Made by a program: the position numbers and the translations under genes. From positions 1,736,001-1,800,000 of the forward strand of contig NZ_CP066149.1 of the NCBI RefSeq assembly GCF_023206395.1: a stretch of 64,000 nt of DNA, in the 5' to 3' direction. Positions 12,009 to 19,576 of the stretch are shown piece by piece (the first letter of the stretch is position 1; every line of letters starts with the position of its first letter). The stretch is from Vibrio sp. ED004. GTDB taxonomy: Bacteria; Pseudomonadota; Gammaproteobacteria; Enterobacterales; Vibrionaceae. Below the pieces are notes generated by a model. That model did no database searches. It was not told where the DNA came from and saw nothing but the letters and a program-made list of their open reading frames with translations.

Positions 12009-13637
12009 TCAATCGAACTCTCGGTCGGCACTCATTCTCCGTTTTTTGGGGGAAGCAGTGTTCAGGTTTTCCCTATTATCTAGGAGGGCGTCTTTCATCC
12101 CACATACAAGTGCCTGCTGTATTGGGTTTCCATCCAATTTTGTCATGTGAGCTGACATCCTTCTTTCTAATAAAGTCAGTAGTTCTTTCTCATCTCTTTG
12201 TTCAAAGACAAATGATTTCATCAGATCTTGAAAGATGGGAGCTAACGTCTCAATAACGATATGAGTCAGTTTAGCAATCACCTTTTTTAGATATGAGATC
12301 GATTTCTCTAACTGTTCATTTTTTTCTTCACTGTGTAGAGCTTTTGATTCTGCCGTTTTGAGCTGTTCTTTGACTGTTGATAGATCGGTTAAGGTTGTAT
12401 CCAGTTGATTGGTTGCAGTGTTTGTGGCCGATCGTAGTAAGTCTATATCTACATGTAATCTCCTTATTTTTTCTTGTTCCTCCTTTTGTTTATTTTTAAC
12501 TTCGTTGATGTGTTGATTTAATTGGCTCAACTCCTCGAGCTTCAATGCGATTATTTGCTCAATTTGCAGTTGCTCGTTTTCCAGCATTCTAGTGTGATAA
12601 TTATAATCCCTTTCACTTTTTTTTTGCTTTCCTTGCCGGCGCATTTCTTTTACTTTTTGTTTATCTTTCTGAAGTTCTTGATTGAACTCCATGCTCAATC
12701 CTTTTTCTATGAAGAGGTTTTTATTCATAAACCGCCGAAAACATTCCTGCAACAGCGCTCCATGCTCTGATTGCTCCCTTCTTGTAAAGCACGCTCCTTT
12801 CCTGTATTGAATTGGCGAGTGTGAGTGGTCCAAGAAGTTCTTCATCATTTGAGCTAGATTTGCTTTGGCTACTCTAAGATCCCACTCTTTAGTTCGGCTA
12901 TTTTGCGCGTTAAGGAAGAGGTGGACATGTTCCCCAGTATCTTCATTGAGACTTCTTTCATCGCTATGAACAAACACTGAGATGATTTCATATTCGTTGA
13001 AGTAGAGGCGGTAATAATCCATCAGTGCTTCAGCCATTTCACGGCCACAAACAAGGTCCTGAGAAACTTCATTTCGGTGTGGGATGACAAAAATCGACTC
13101 TTCTACCAAGTTTGAGTTCAAATTTTTAGGGAACGAAACCAGTTTGTTATGAAGTGAAATGTACTTCTCAAAAGCGTTCAGCCTCTGCTTCTTGCGAGAG
13201 AAATCAATACTCCTAGCTTCATTAAGCAAAGAGTCGAGTTTAAGCGGGACATGTTCAGGGGTGCCTAAAATCTTAGCGATAAAATTAGTCCCCTCGGGAT
13301 TTCCCTTTTCTGATTGTAAAGCGGCTTTTAGTTTCTTCTTATATGCTCTCTTTCTTTGTTTACATTTAGTTAGGCCTTCTTGAGGTTTCTGAGGAAGTCT
13401 TATAGATTCGATAAACTGGGATTTATCGTCATTGCTCAATTCATCAAGTTTCGTCCATTGGTTATTGATATATACTTCGTTGAGGTGACTGAGATCTGGA
13501 TTCCATTCAATGGTTTCAGATTTCGCATTTTCATCTCGGATACTATGTCCTGCTGACTTCTTAAGCTTGGCCTGTTTTTCTGCTGTGCCGGAATACGGAA
13601 GCGTTGAAAAAAAGCATGTGATGGCTTTATTTTTCAT
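12009..13637 (-). CDS. MobV/Pre-like relaxase (mobilisation protein) with coiled-coil tail
   Basis: A 542-residue protein. The region around residues 30-56 (GHSIRDENAKSETIEWNPDL, then SHLNEVY) resembles the N-terminal segment of MobV/Pre plasmid-recombination enzymes. Residues 224-239 carry HSDE followed, after a short insert, by EHVHLFL, which fits the family's metal-binding HxDE...HxH signature. MobV relaxases nick at oriT and pilot a single strand into a conjugation channel supplied by another element. Residues about 330-480 are a long Lys/Glu-rich heptad region (coiled coil), also normal for the family. The usual signature has a Pro before HxH and a shorter linker, so this is a divergent member. 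A large hairpin region lies just upstream of its start. No coupling protein or type IV secretion gene is seen, so any transfer would need a helper. Confidence 0.7.
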   Translation of the reverse strand: MKNKAITCFFSTLPYSGTAEKQAKLKKSAGHSIRDENAKSETIEWNPDLSHLNEVYINNQWTKLDELSNDDKSQFIESIRLPQKPQEGLTKCKQRKRAYKKKLKAALQSEKGNPEGTNFIAKILGTPEHVPLKLDSLLNEARSIDFSRKKQRLNAFEKYISLHNKLVSFPKNLNSNLVEESIFVIPHRNEVSQDLVCGREMAEALMDYYRLYFNEYEIISVFVHSDERSLNEDTGEHVHLFLNAQNSRTKEWDLRVAKANLAQMMKNFLDHSHSPIQYRKGACFTRREQSEHGALLQECFRRFMNKNLFIEKGLSMEFNQELQKDKQKVKEMRRQGKQKKSERDYNYHTRMLENEQLQIEQIIALKLEELSQLNQHINEVKNKQKEEQEKIRRLHVDIDLLRSATNTATNQLDTTLTDLSTVKEQLKTAESKALHSEEKNEQLEKSISYLKKVIAKLTHIVIETLAPIFQDLMKSFVFEQRDEKELLTLLERRMSAHMTKLDGNPIQQALVCGMKDALLDNRENLNTASPKKRRMSADREFD

Positions 13638-13692
13638 TGTGTAGTCCTCGGGTTGTGTGTTGTTGTGTTGGGGTTAAGGGGCGTAGCCCCCA

Positions 13693-13748
13693 CCAAGAAG
13701 CTTTCGTTCATCTTTTACGCAGTAAAAGTGTTGCGAAAGTGTCCTTGG
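13693..13748. repeat. Nested inverted repeat upstream of the relaxase, oriT candidate
   Basis: Three successive paired arms share one axis: CCAAG with CTTGG, CTTTCG with CGAAAG and CTTTTAC with GTAAAAG, around a 3-nt centre (GCA), separated by short internal loops. It lies 56 bp upstream of the mobV-like start. The pairing is seen directly; the oriT role is inferred from its place next to a relaxase gene. Confidence 0.5.
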
Positions 13749-13774
13749 TTACGATGTCGTTATCTTTTTGAAAG

Positions 13775-13792
13775 CCGGTGTCGAGACACCGG
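13775..13792. repeat. 18-bp near-perfect palindrome in the same intergenic region
   Basis: CCGGTGTC-GA-GACACCGG is a G/C-rich hairpin in otherwise A/T-rich DNA, just after the nested repeat and before the end of the frameshifted integrase. It could be part of a transfer origin or a transcription terminator, although it lacks a T-run on either strand. Confidence 0.45.
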
Positions 13793-13803
13793 AATGAGGC
13801 AAA

Positions 13804-14795
13804 TTAAAGGATGGGTTTGTCGACCGAATTTGCAGCTTTCTGAAAGTGCAAATCAATCAGGTTGGGGTAGTCTTTTGCGTCTTCTTCAATCCACTTTGAG
13901 TAATGCTTATAAAGCATATCTAGAGTGTTGTGCCCTAGTTGAGACCTTATCCAATAAAGATTTGCCCCACTCAAAATAGCTTGAGATGCGAATGTATGAC
14001 GGGCCTGACTCGCACCTCGATGAGCGACGTTGGCTGTAACGAGCCAGTTTTAAAGGTGCGATCTATTGCTTTATCTTTTTGGTAAAATTTCCCTGTATCA
14101 AGATTAGGGAATAGAGGTTTTGCGGTAAGTTTGGTTCGGGTCTTTTGATCACTTTCGGTGATATGGATTTCTTGAGCCGCTAAGCCAAAGATTAAACTTA
14201 ACTGGTTTTCAATTATCTTTTGGGCTGTCTTAGACAATTGAATCCTACGCTTTGATCCCGTAGTTTTTGGCCTTTTAAAGTGATTAACTACGCAAGCTCT
14301 CTCGACTTTAAGCTCTCTTTTTACTGGGTCATAATCATCAACAACTAGTGCCAACCACTCACTTTTTCGAAGCCCTGTATGGCAAGCCAGAAGGACCCCA
14401 TTTTTAACACTTGAGCAAGCTGCTGCTTGGTGAGTTAAACGGGTTATATCATTCAGTGTGAATGGATTACAGCTAATGGGAGCATTTTGTAAGTTATGGA
14501 TACCATCAACTGGAGATTGTGTAATAAGCCGATCCCCAACTGCAAACGTGAATACTTTTCGGATAAGTGTCAGGTCTTCATTTAGTGTTTTGTTTGTAAG
14601 ATCATTGTATACATGTAAGTAGCGAAGAATACAGCTTCGTACGATATCTCGTATGTCGAATTCTCCGAAAAACGTTACGATACGTTTTAACTTAGATCTC
14701 CATGCTTTTATTGTTGAGTTAGCGTAAGTTCCTTTTTCAAGTTCGAACATTGTTTCTGCTACCGTGCGAAACAAAAACTTATCTCTGCATTTCAT
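13804..14795 (-). pseudogene. Second tyrosine integrase, inactivated by a 1-nt frameshift
   Basis: The open frame gives 274 residues (MKCRDKFLFRTVAETMFELE...), with core-binding and first catalytic boxes including the Arg in ACHTGLRKSEW. It then ends in an unrelated tail (...PTSLIEVRVRP). Shifting frame at about 14033 restores a normal integrase C-terminus: VAHRGASQARHTFASQA (HxxR-type box), SQLGHNTLDMLYKHYSKW with the expected His and nucleophile Tyr, and a stop at 13804. One missing G in a GCC codon explains the break. The intact gene would be about 330 residues, typical of phage-like integrases. It is unrelated in sequence to the integrase at 10233, so a second element once used this locus. 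Confidence 0.85.
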
Positions 14796-15216
14796 GATGC
14801 AAACCTCATTTTTATTTGAGATCTACGTTACAGATTTACAAAAAAACCGTCAATAACACTGGTAAATCATAAGTGCATGATTTTACTATAAAATAAATAC
14901 ACACCCCAACATTATTGCTTAAATAACAATCGCTTAAAAAAGTAATTAAGCGATATCGCATAATATAACCAACCAATCTATTTAACTTATTAATGAATTT
15001 TAACCAGCAAAAACCACCATAATTAACCACTAAAATTAGTTAATGATGTTGAATTGGTTATATTTTTAAACATGATCTATTGAAATATGAAATTCATAAT
15101 TTTTTGTTTATCTGAATCACTTTGATATGTGGGAAGTTGGCTATTTTTAATGGGTTTAGCTATTTCCGCTCAATAGCAGTGTTGTTTGCACCATCTAAGG
15201 AATGAAAGAAAAATGT
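14796..15216. other. A/T-rich intergenic stretch without recognisable gene
   Basis: This lies between the divergent integrase pseudogene and the AbiEi-type gene. It is very A/T-rich, with several short inverted repeats but no open frame with a convincing start, and I recognise nothing in it. It probably holds the promoter of the former integrase and perhaps its attachment site. Confidence 0.5.
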
Positions 15217-15258
15217 TACGTTTTGGCATATAGTACAAATTAAGTATGACAAAACGTA
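15217..15258 (+). promoter_or_regulatory. Promoter and spaced inverted repeat upstream of the AbiEi-type gene
   Basis: A 9-bp inverted repeat, TACGTTTTG and CAAAACGTA, brackets a likely promoter with -35 TTGGCA (15223-15228), a 16-bp spacer and TATGAC (15245-15250). The start codon is 10 bp further on. AbiEi antitoxins are known to autorepress by binding inverted repeats at their own promoter, so this is the expected operator; binding is inferred. Confidence 0.55.
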
Positions 15259-15267
15259 TCATTAAAA

Positions 15268-15864
15268 ATGAATCCATCACAACTCGATAAGCTTAAAAAG
15301 CTATCCATATTCACCACCTCAGACGCTGCAAAATTCAATGTAACTCCTGCCGCCCTTTCTCGCGCTGTGGAAAAAGGTGACATAGAAAAACTACAGCGAG
15401 GGCTCTACGGGTATATAGGTAGAGAAGAATCGGAGATGCACTCTTTTGCTGAGGTCAGTGTCAGAGCGAAAAAAGGGGTTATCTGCCTTCTATCAGCACT
15501 CAGTTACCACAATCTCACTACCCAAGCACCTTTTCAGATATGGCTCAGCATTAAAAAAAACGATAGAGCTCCCAATATTGAGTACCCAAGCATTAAGATT
15601 GTTCGTACCAGGGACGTGACGGATTTTGGGGTGATCTCAACACAAGTTGATGGCATCCCTGTTTTAGTAACGGACGTTGAGCGGACGATTGTTGATTGCT
15701 TTAAGTTCCGCAACAAGATCGGGATTGATGTCGCGATTGAAGCACTTACAGAGGCAAAAAGAGCTAACAGATTAGAGCAAGGGAAGCTCTGGGAGTATGT
15801 AAAGCATTACAGAATGACAAATGTAATGATGCCCTATATGGAGATAATAAACTACAATGGTTAG
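15268..15864 (+). CDS. AbiEi-type antitoxin/transcriptional regulator (orphan)
   Basis: A 198-residue protein with the layout of the AbiEi family. It has an N-terminal winged helix (residues 5-50: FTTSDAAKFNVTPAALSRAV...KLQRGLYGY), then the domain that contains ICLLSALSYHNLTTQAP and VLVTDVERTIVDCFKF. In abortive-infection AbiE systems this protein counteracts and represses the nucleotidyltransferase toxin AbiEii encoded immediately downstream. Here the expected toxin is missing: the overlapping ATG at the gene end opens only a 14-codon frame, and the next sequence belongs to other remnants on the opposite strand. The promoter carries a spaced inverted repeat. It could be a leftover of a TA pair or a stand-alone regulator. 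Confidence 0.8.
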   Translation: MNPSQLDKLKKLSIFTTSDAAKFNVTPAALSRAVEKGDIEKLQRGLYGYIGREESEMHSFAEVSVRAKKGVICLLSALSYHNLTTQAPFQIWLSIKKNDRAPNIEYPSIKIVRTRDVTDFGVISTQVDGIPVLVTDVERTIVDCFKFRNKIGIDVAIEALTEAKRANRLEQGKLWEYVKHYRMTNVMMPYMEIINYNG

Positions 15865-15895
15865 TCACTTACTTCTAACACGTTGTTACCTTGTT

Positions 15896-16291
15896 TTATA
15901 GAGTGCGAGATTGAACATCGAGCATATTGTAGAAAGCGCTGTGCCCAAACCCGGCAAGCGTCGAGCCCGAGAAATCAGAATCAATAAGTTCTTGCTCCGT
16001 CCAGTTCTCACCGATGCCAAGGTGCTTAGCGTACCTGTCTATCAGAGTGTGTTTTATCTGATCGCGCACCGACCAAATTGAGGTCAGATTCTTTGAATAG
16101 TTAATACTCGCACACTCATTACAAGCCGGCAGTGCTATCGGTGAATGGCCATTCTTGGCAGTTGCTTGCGCTGTCTTAGGAAATTCAACAAGGTTACGGG
16201 AAGGTTCATCATAAAACCAACAGGTGTGGTGCAGGTTGAATGGGGTATTTATGTGTGAGTATTTACCTATGGGGAATGTCTTATTATACCA
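15896..16291 (-). pseudogene. 3' remnant of an unidentified gene with a CNEC motif
   Basis: On the minus strand, about 130 codons are open without any start: ...YSHINTPFNLHHTCWFYDE, then PACNECASINYSKNLTSIW and ...DFSGSTLAGFGHSAFYNMLD, ending at 15896. Upstream it runs into the stop codon of the WYL fragment in the same frame. The CxxC pair and composition look protein-coding, but I do not recognise the family. It is best read as the tail of a truncated gene. Confidence 0.45.
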
Positions 16292-16746
16292 CTATAGCAA
16301 CCAGCGTTTGATATTCTTTGGATTCGCTAAGGTTAATTGGTACTTTTTGGGAGCTGAAGAGAGCTTCTTAGTATCTACGCAGATATCCAAACGTTTGAGC
16401 AAATACTTAATCAGAGCTCGTCGGCAACTAATTGTGAGTGGAGAATCATGCATTCCATAGCCAACTTTCACAATGTGTTGCTGTGCAGGTGATAAATGTG
16501 GATTTGGAATGATTTCAATTGCTTCTTCTGTTGTCCAATCTTCATCGTCTTCGATATTAATATCTGATTCATTGAGCAGTTCAGGCTCTCCTCTAAATCT
16601 GCTTAACACGAAATCTAAGAACATTGCTCTTTCTTCACAATATGCTCTTACATGCCAACGGAACCCATCAAATACGATGGTGTGTGGAACAATGTTTCGA
16701 CCTCGCCCCTCAGGATCATGTTGACTAAATGGTGTAGTTTGCGACG
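16292..16746 (-). pseudogene. C-terminal fragment of a WYL-domain regulator
   Basis: A continuous frame of about 150 codons contains HDPEGRGRNIVPHTIVFDGF, then RWHVRAYCEERAMFLDFVLS and AIEIIPNPHLSPAQQHIV. These correspond to the WYL sensing domain and its C-terminal extension, as found in HTH-WYL transcription factors of defence islands. The N-terminal helix-turn-helix part is absent: at about 16745 the sequence passes into an IS66 accessory-gene remnant in another frame. An internal ATG could give a 110-residue product from 16624, but the domain would be cut in half. Confidence 0.7.
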
Positions 16747-16875
16747 GTTGTTATCAAACGTTTTTGGATGAAGATTGTGCTTTAAACAAAACTGAGCGGC
16801 AGACTGCTCACTATTGTAATACTTCTGCACAAGGCATAGCCATTCTTGCTGAGATCTATGCTGAGACATTTTCAA
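16747..16875 (-). pseudogene. IS66-type TnpA (OrfA) N-terminal remnant
   Basis: The 43 codons MKMSQHRSQQEWLCLVQKYY, then NSEQSAAQFCLKHNLHPKTF and DNNRRKL fit the N-terminal helix-turn-helix of IS66-family accessory proteins. It stops abruptly where the WYL fragment begins; the rest of the element is missing. The junction probably records an IS insertion and later deletion. Confidence 0.55.
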
Positions 16876-17005
16876 GTACCTTTAACAATCAAAGTTAAAG
16901 GTTACGACGTTTATTTAAAGGATTGAATGAGTCGATTTAAAGACGTTTACACTAAAAAGCCAATCGTCGCACCACATGCGAAAAACGTTCGGTTGGCTAA
17001 GTAAG

Positions 17006-17140
17006 GTTTACTGGAAAGCGGGCATTGTTTGGTCGCCGGGTTACTTTGTCAGTAGCGTAGGCGTGAATGAACAAGACATAGCGAATTACGTTAGACATCA
17101 GGGCGAAAAGGATTCTGGTCAACTCCGCATGGAGTTGTAA
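17006..17140 (+). pseudogene. IS200/IS605 TnpA C-terminal remnant
   Basis: The frame reads VYWKAGIVWSPGYFVSSVGV, then NEQDIANYVRHQGEKDSGQL and RMEL before a stop. This matches the end of Y1 (HUH) TnpA transposases of the IS200/IS605 family. The catalytic HUH and Tyr region upstream is missing. Confidence 0.65.
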
Positions 17141-17185
17141 CAGTAAGTACCCCGTGCATGCACGAGGGTATCTACGCAGGCACTC

Positions 17186-17343
17186 AGTATCCCTATCCAA
17201 GAAGGTTACGCTCCAAAAAGTAATAAGCTTCGTTCTAACTTACATGCCGCCTTTGAGTTTGGACTTAAAAACGATAATGACCCAGCAAGTAATAACTCTA
17301 AAGTGAAGTTGGGGTTGAATTACAACCCTACTTCCCCATGTTA
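17186..17343 (+). pseudogene. Internal fragment of another tyrosine integrase
   Basis: An open stretch without start reads ...QEGYAPKSNKLRSNLHAAFE then FGLKNDNDPASNNSKVKLGL NYNP, broken by a stop soon after. It resembles the core-binding part of a phage-type integrase. It is not part of either integrase above, so it would be a third one. Assignment is by recollection of the LxAAFxFGLxxDNDP pattern. Confidence 0.5.
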
Positions 17344-17480
17344 ACGTGGCTGAGATGTATTGTTGAACACGAAATGTGCAGCAAAGATCAACACGCCCTA
17401 GTCATTAGTCACAGTCAATATACCTCGGTAAACGCTTACCAATTAACGTGATAGACTAAATCTGGACAACTCAACAAGGT

Positions 17481-18569
17481 TTATATTGATACTAGGTACT
17501 TCCGAAGTAAATAACCTATAAAGTGCCAGAGAATAGCAACAGATAGAGCCCCTACATAACCATCTACGGCATAATGCCACCCTAAATGTACCGATCCGAT
17601 TTGAATACAGAAAGCGAAGATCCATAATACGTAACCCAGATTTTTATTTAATCTAAATGACGCCATCGCCATCAGCACAGAAATCGTCACATGCATACTT
17701 GGCATTGCCGATATGCCGGAGCCGATATGTGAAGCATCAGCAACATAGGTTTTCCAAAGTATTTGCTGAGCATCTAACGACCACAAATGCATGAAACCAC
17801 CATTTAACTCTGTATTCAACGCATTTAATCGTTGCATTAAAGGGAGGTAATAATCTTGTTCATAAAAGTGATTAAAATAAACTGGCCCAACAGACGAAAG
17901 AAAAACTGCCATAATATTACCAATAACAAACCACGAACTTAAAAACGTAAGTAAAAATTGGTATCTGAGCCGTATATTTTTGCGGTCAAGAATGAAATAA
18001 ATAAACATTAACCACATAACAAAAAACCACAAATGATATAAAAAATTAATAACCAAAGAAGAAAAAGCACTTGTAAAAATTAAATGAGTGATTTCCCAAG
18101 GAGAAAAACCAAAGTGCAACCATTTGTCCAAGTGATACAAATCAAGATCTAAATAATAAAATTTCAGGCTGGGAATGGCAGACTTAATAAAACTGTAACT
18201 AGAAATTGGTATGTTCAAGATAAGAATTAATAGAAAAACACCAAACGTTCTTGACACTGGGAAAAATGCATCTTTAAGCTTATCAACAAATTTCCTTACT
18301 GGTCTTTGTTCTCTTTGAGTTGCCAGAAAAAAAAGGTAAGAAGGCGCCCAGACCGATAAACTTACAAACATCAAACCAAATATAATTGATAGATAAGTAT
18401 TAAACTCGAGTTTAAAATCATGATTAGTAATAATGGAAATTAATAACGTAAACGGAGTTGTAATAATTATATAAAATAAAATTAATTTATTTCTTTTAAT
18501 TTCCACCGACAAAGCGTCAAATAAAAAACTTTTAACATAATAAAAGGGAACTAGTACAAATTTTTTCAT
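17481..18569 (-). CDS. PAP2-superfamily membrane enzyme (inositolphosphotransferase/Aur1-like)
   Basis: A 362-residue integral membrane protein with about eight hydrophobic segments. The C-terminal third carries the two distinctive PAP2 boxes: AMPSMHVTISV (SGH-like box with the catalytic His) and SVHLGWHYAVDGYVG (HxxxD-like box, with His and Asp for phosphoryl transfer). The order and wording are closer to the Aur1/Ipt1 sphingolipid-synthase branch than to plain phosphatidate phosphatases. A likely role is transfer of a lipid-linked phosphoryl head group in the membrane, but the substrate cannot be told. It stands alone between a region of remnants and the tad cluster and is strongly A/T-rich, like the rest of the island. 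Confidence 0.75.
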   Translation of the reverse strand: MKKFVLVPFYYVKSFLFDALSVEIKRNKLILFYIIITTPFTLLISIITNHDFKLEFNTYLSIIFGLMFVSLSVWAPSYLFFLATQREQRPVRKFVDKLKDAFFPVSRTFGVFLLILILNIPISSYSFIKSAIPSLKFYYLDLDLYHLDKWLHFGFSPWEITHLIFTSAFSSLVINFLYHLWFFVMWLMFIYFILDRKNIRLRYQFLLTFLSSWFVIGNIMAVFLSSVGPVYFNHFYEQDYYLPLMQRLNALNTELNGGFMHLWSLDAQQILWKTYVADASHIGSGISAMPSMHVTISVLMAMASFRLNKNLGYVLWIFAFCIQIGSVHLGWHYAVDGYVGALSVAILWHFIGYLLRKYLVSI

Positions 18570-18807
18570 ACGATGTCTTATTTAACCCAATTCGATTAAT
18601 TATTATTTTAAAAATGCTCCCATCAACGACATCCAGGAACCTTTATTGTATAGTTTGGACATTGAGTCGAACCAACTTAAGTTTAGTTGTCCTTATGCAA
18701 TATACAAATTTTCGTGCAGACCAAACATTGTGGTTTGTGCAACGCTTTAATCTATTGACAAAAGTACATCTCTGTTAGCGCCACCTTCTGATAGGATCTA
18801 AGCAGCG

Positions 18808-18846
18808 CCATTAGTCCATTAGTCCATTAGTCCATTAGTCCATTAG
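18808..18846. repeat. Tandem 8-bp repeat, 4.9 copies
   Basis: The unit CCATTAGT is repeated four times perfectly plus a 7-nt partial copy, in non-coding DNA. This is a candidate variable-number tandem repeat. Confidence 0.9.
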
Positions 18847-18894
18847 CATTATGATATTTCCTTATTTCATAAGCTCCATCGCCAGACGCTATGC

Positions 18895-19077
18895 TTATCG
18901 TTTTTGAGTTAAATAATACCTAAACTCGCTTTGCTCTATGGTTGATATAAGCTCGGGCAATTCAGTGGAATATGGAATAGCTTGAATATCGAGTTGATGA
19001 ATCCATGCAACGCTCTTAGCGGCAGAGAAAAAACTCATTTCACAAGGATTGGCCATAATAGCTAAATCGACATGGCC
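18895..19077 (-). pseudogene. Possible 3' remnant of an unidentified gene
   Basis: About 60 open codons on the minus strand (GHVDLAIMANPCEMSFFSAA, then KSVAWIHQLDIQAIPYSTEL, ending ...LTQKR) have a coding-like composition but no start. Family not recognised. The rest of 18570-19230 shows only the tandem repeat and A/T-rich sequence. Confidence 0.3.
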
Positions 19078-19230
19078 ACCTCACTTGCTTTTCGCCTAGC
19101 CACTTGTCACTTATCATCAATAAAAAAGGTCAATGAACCGGTTGATCAGCGCATGGTTGTATTATTTCCAGCTGATCGGTTATAAAAGAGGTTTAAGCAT
19201 AAGGTTATGACAAGTAGTAGAAGTGACTTC

Positions 19231-19476
19231 TCAGTTATCCCTCTCTTCCTTAAATAATTTTGAGTATTTGCGACTTAATGTTCCTTTATGAATACCTAAT
19301 ATTTTAGATGCTTGAGTTTGGTTTCCTCGTGTATAAATCAAAACCTGTTCAATAAGAACCTTGTCAATAATTTTCATAATATAACTAAGATCCGGTGTGT
19401 CTTTTTTGGGGTCACAACAACTAAGTCGAATTTCAAAAAGTTCTCGTATTCTAGATTGCTCAATCAAAATCATCAC
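19231..19476 (-). CDS. Small Fis-family helix-turn-helix protein
   Basis: An 81-residue protein whose C-terminal half, VLIYTRGNQTQASKILGIHK then GTLSRKYSKL, is a Fis-type DNA-binding domain. This fold is found in Fis and at the end of NtrC-type activators. The N-terminal half is short and has no sigma-54 AAA+ module. True Fis is 98 residues and housekeeping; this one is shorter and more divergent. It lies about 100 bp after the last gene of the tad operon, on the same strand but with its own leader. A role in controlling the tad genes is plausible from position only. Confidence 0.7.
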   Translation of the reverse strand: MMILIEQSRIRELFEIRLSCCDPKKDTPDLSYIMKIIDKVLIEQVLIYTRGNQTQASKILGIHKGTLSRKYSKLFKEERDN

Positions 19477-19576
19477 TCCATATTTAAGTTAATTCAGCCA
19501 GCAATATAATTAAACATTATAAAAACTTTCGTTTTATATTTAATTCGAGTAACTCACTATAGTCTTCGCTATAATT

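Noticed and set aside
13653..13979. 108-codon plus-strand frame across the hairpins and the integrase remnant
   Set aside because: It covers structured intergenic DNA and the antisense of the shifted integrase end; composition and hydropathy do not look like a protein.
15857..15901. Possible start of the AbiEii toxin overlapping the antitoxin end
   Set aside because: The frame closes after 14 codons and nothing toxin-like follows on that strand.
17189..17198. 10-nt match (ATCCCTATCC) to the tRNA-Ser attachment core near an integrase fragment
   Set aside because: Too short and interrupted compared with the 32-bp repeat; likely chance.
18808..18846. Tandem repeat considered as a CRISPR array
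   Set aside because: 8-bp units with no spacers and no cas genes nearby.
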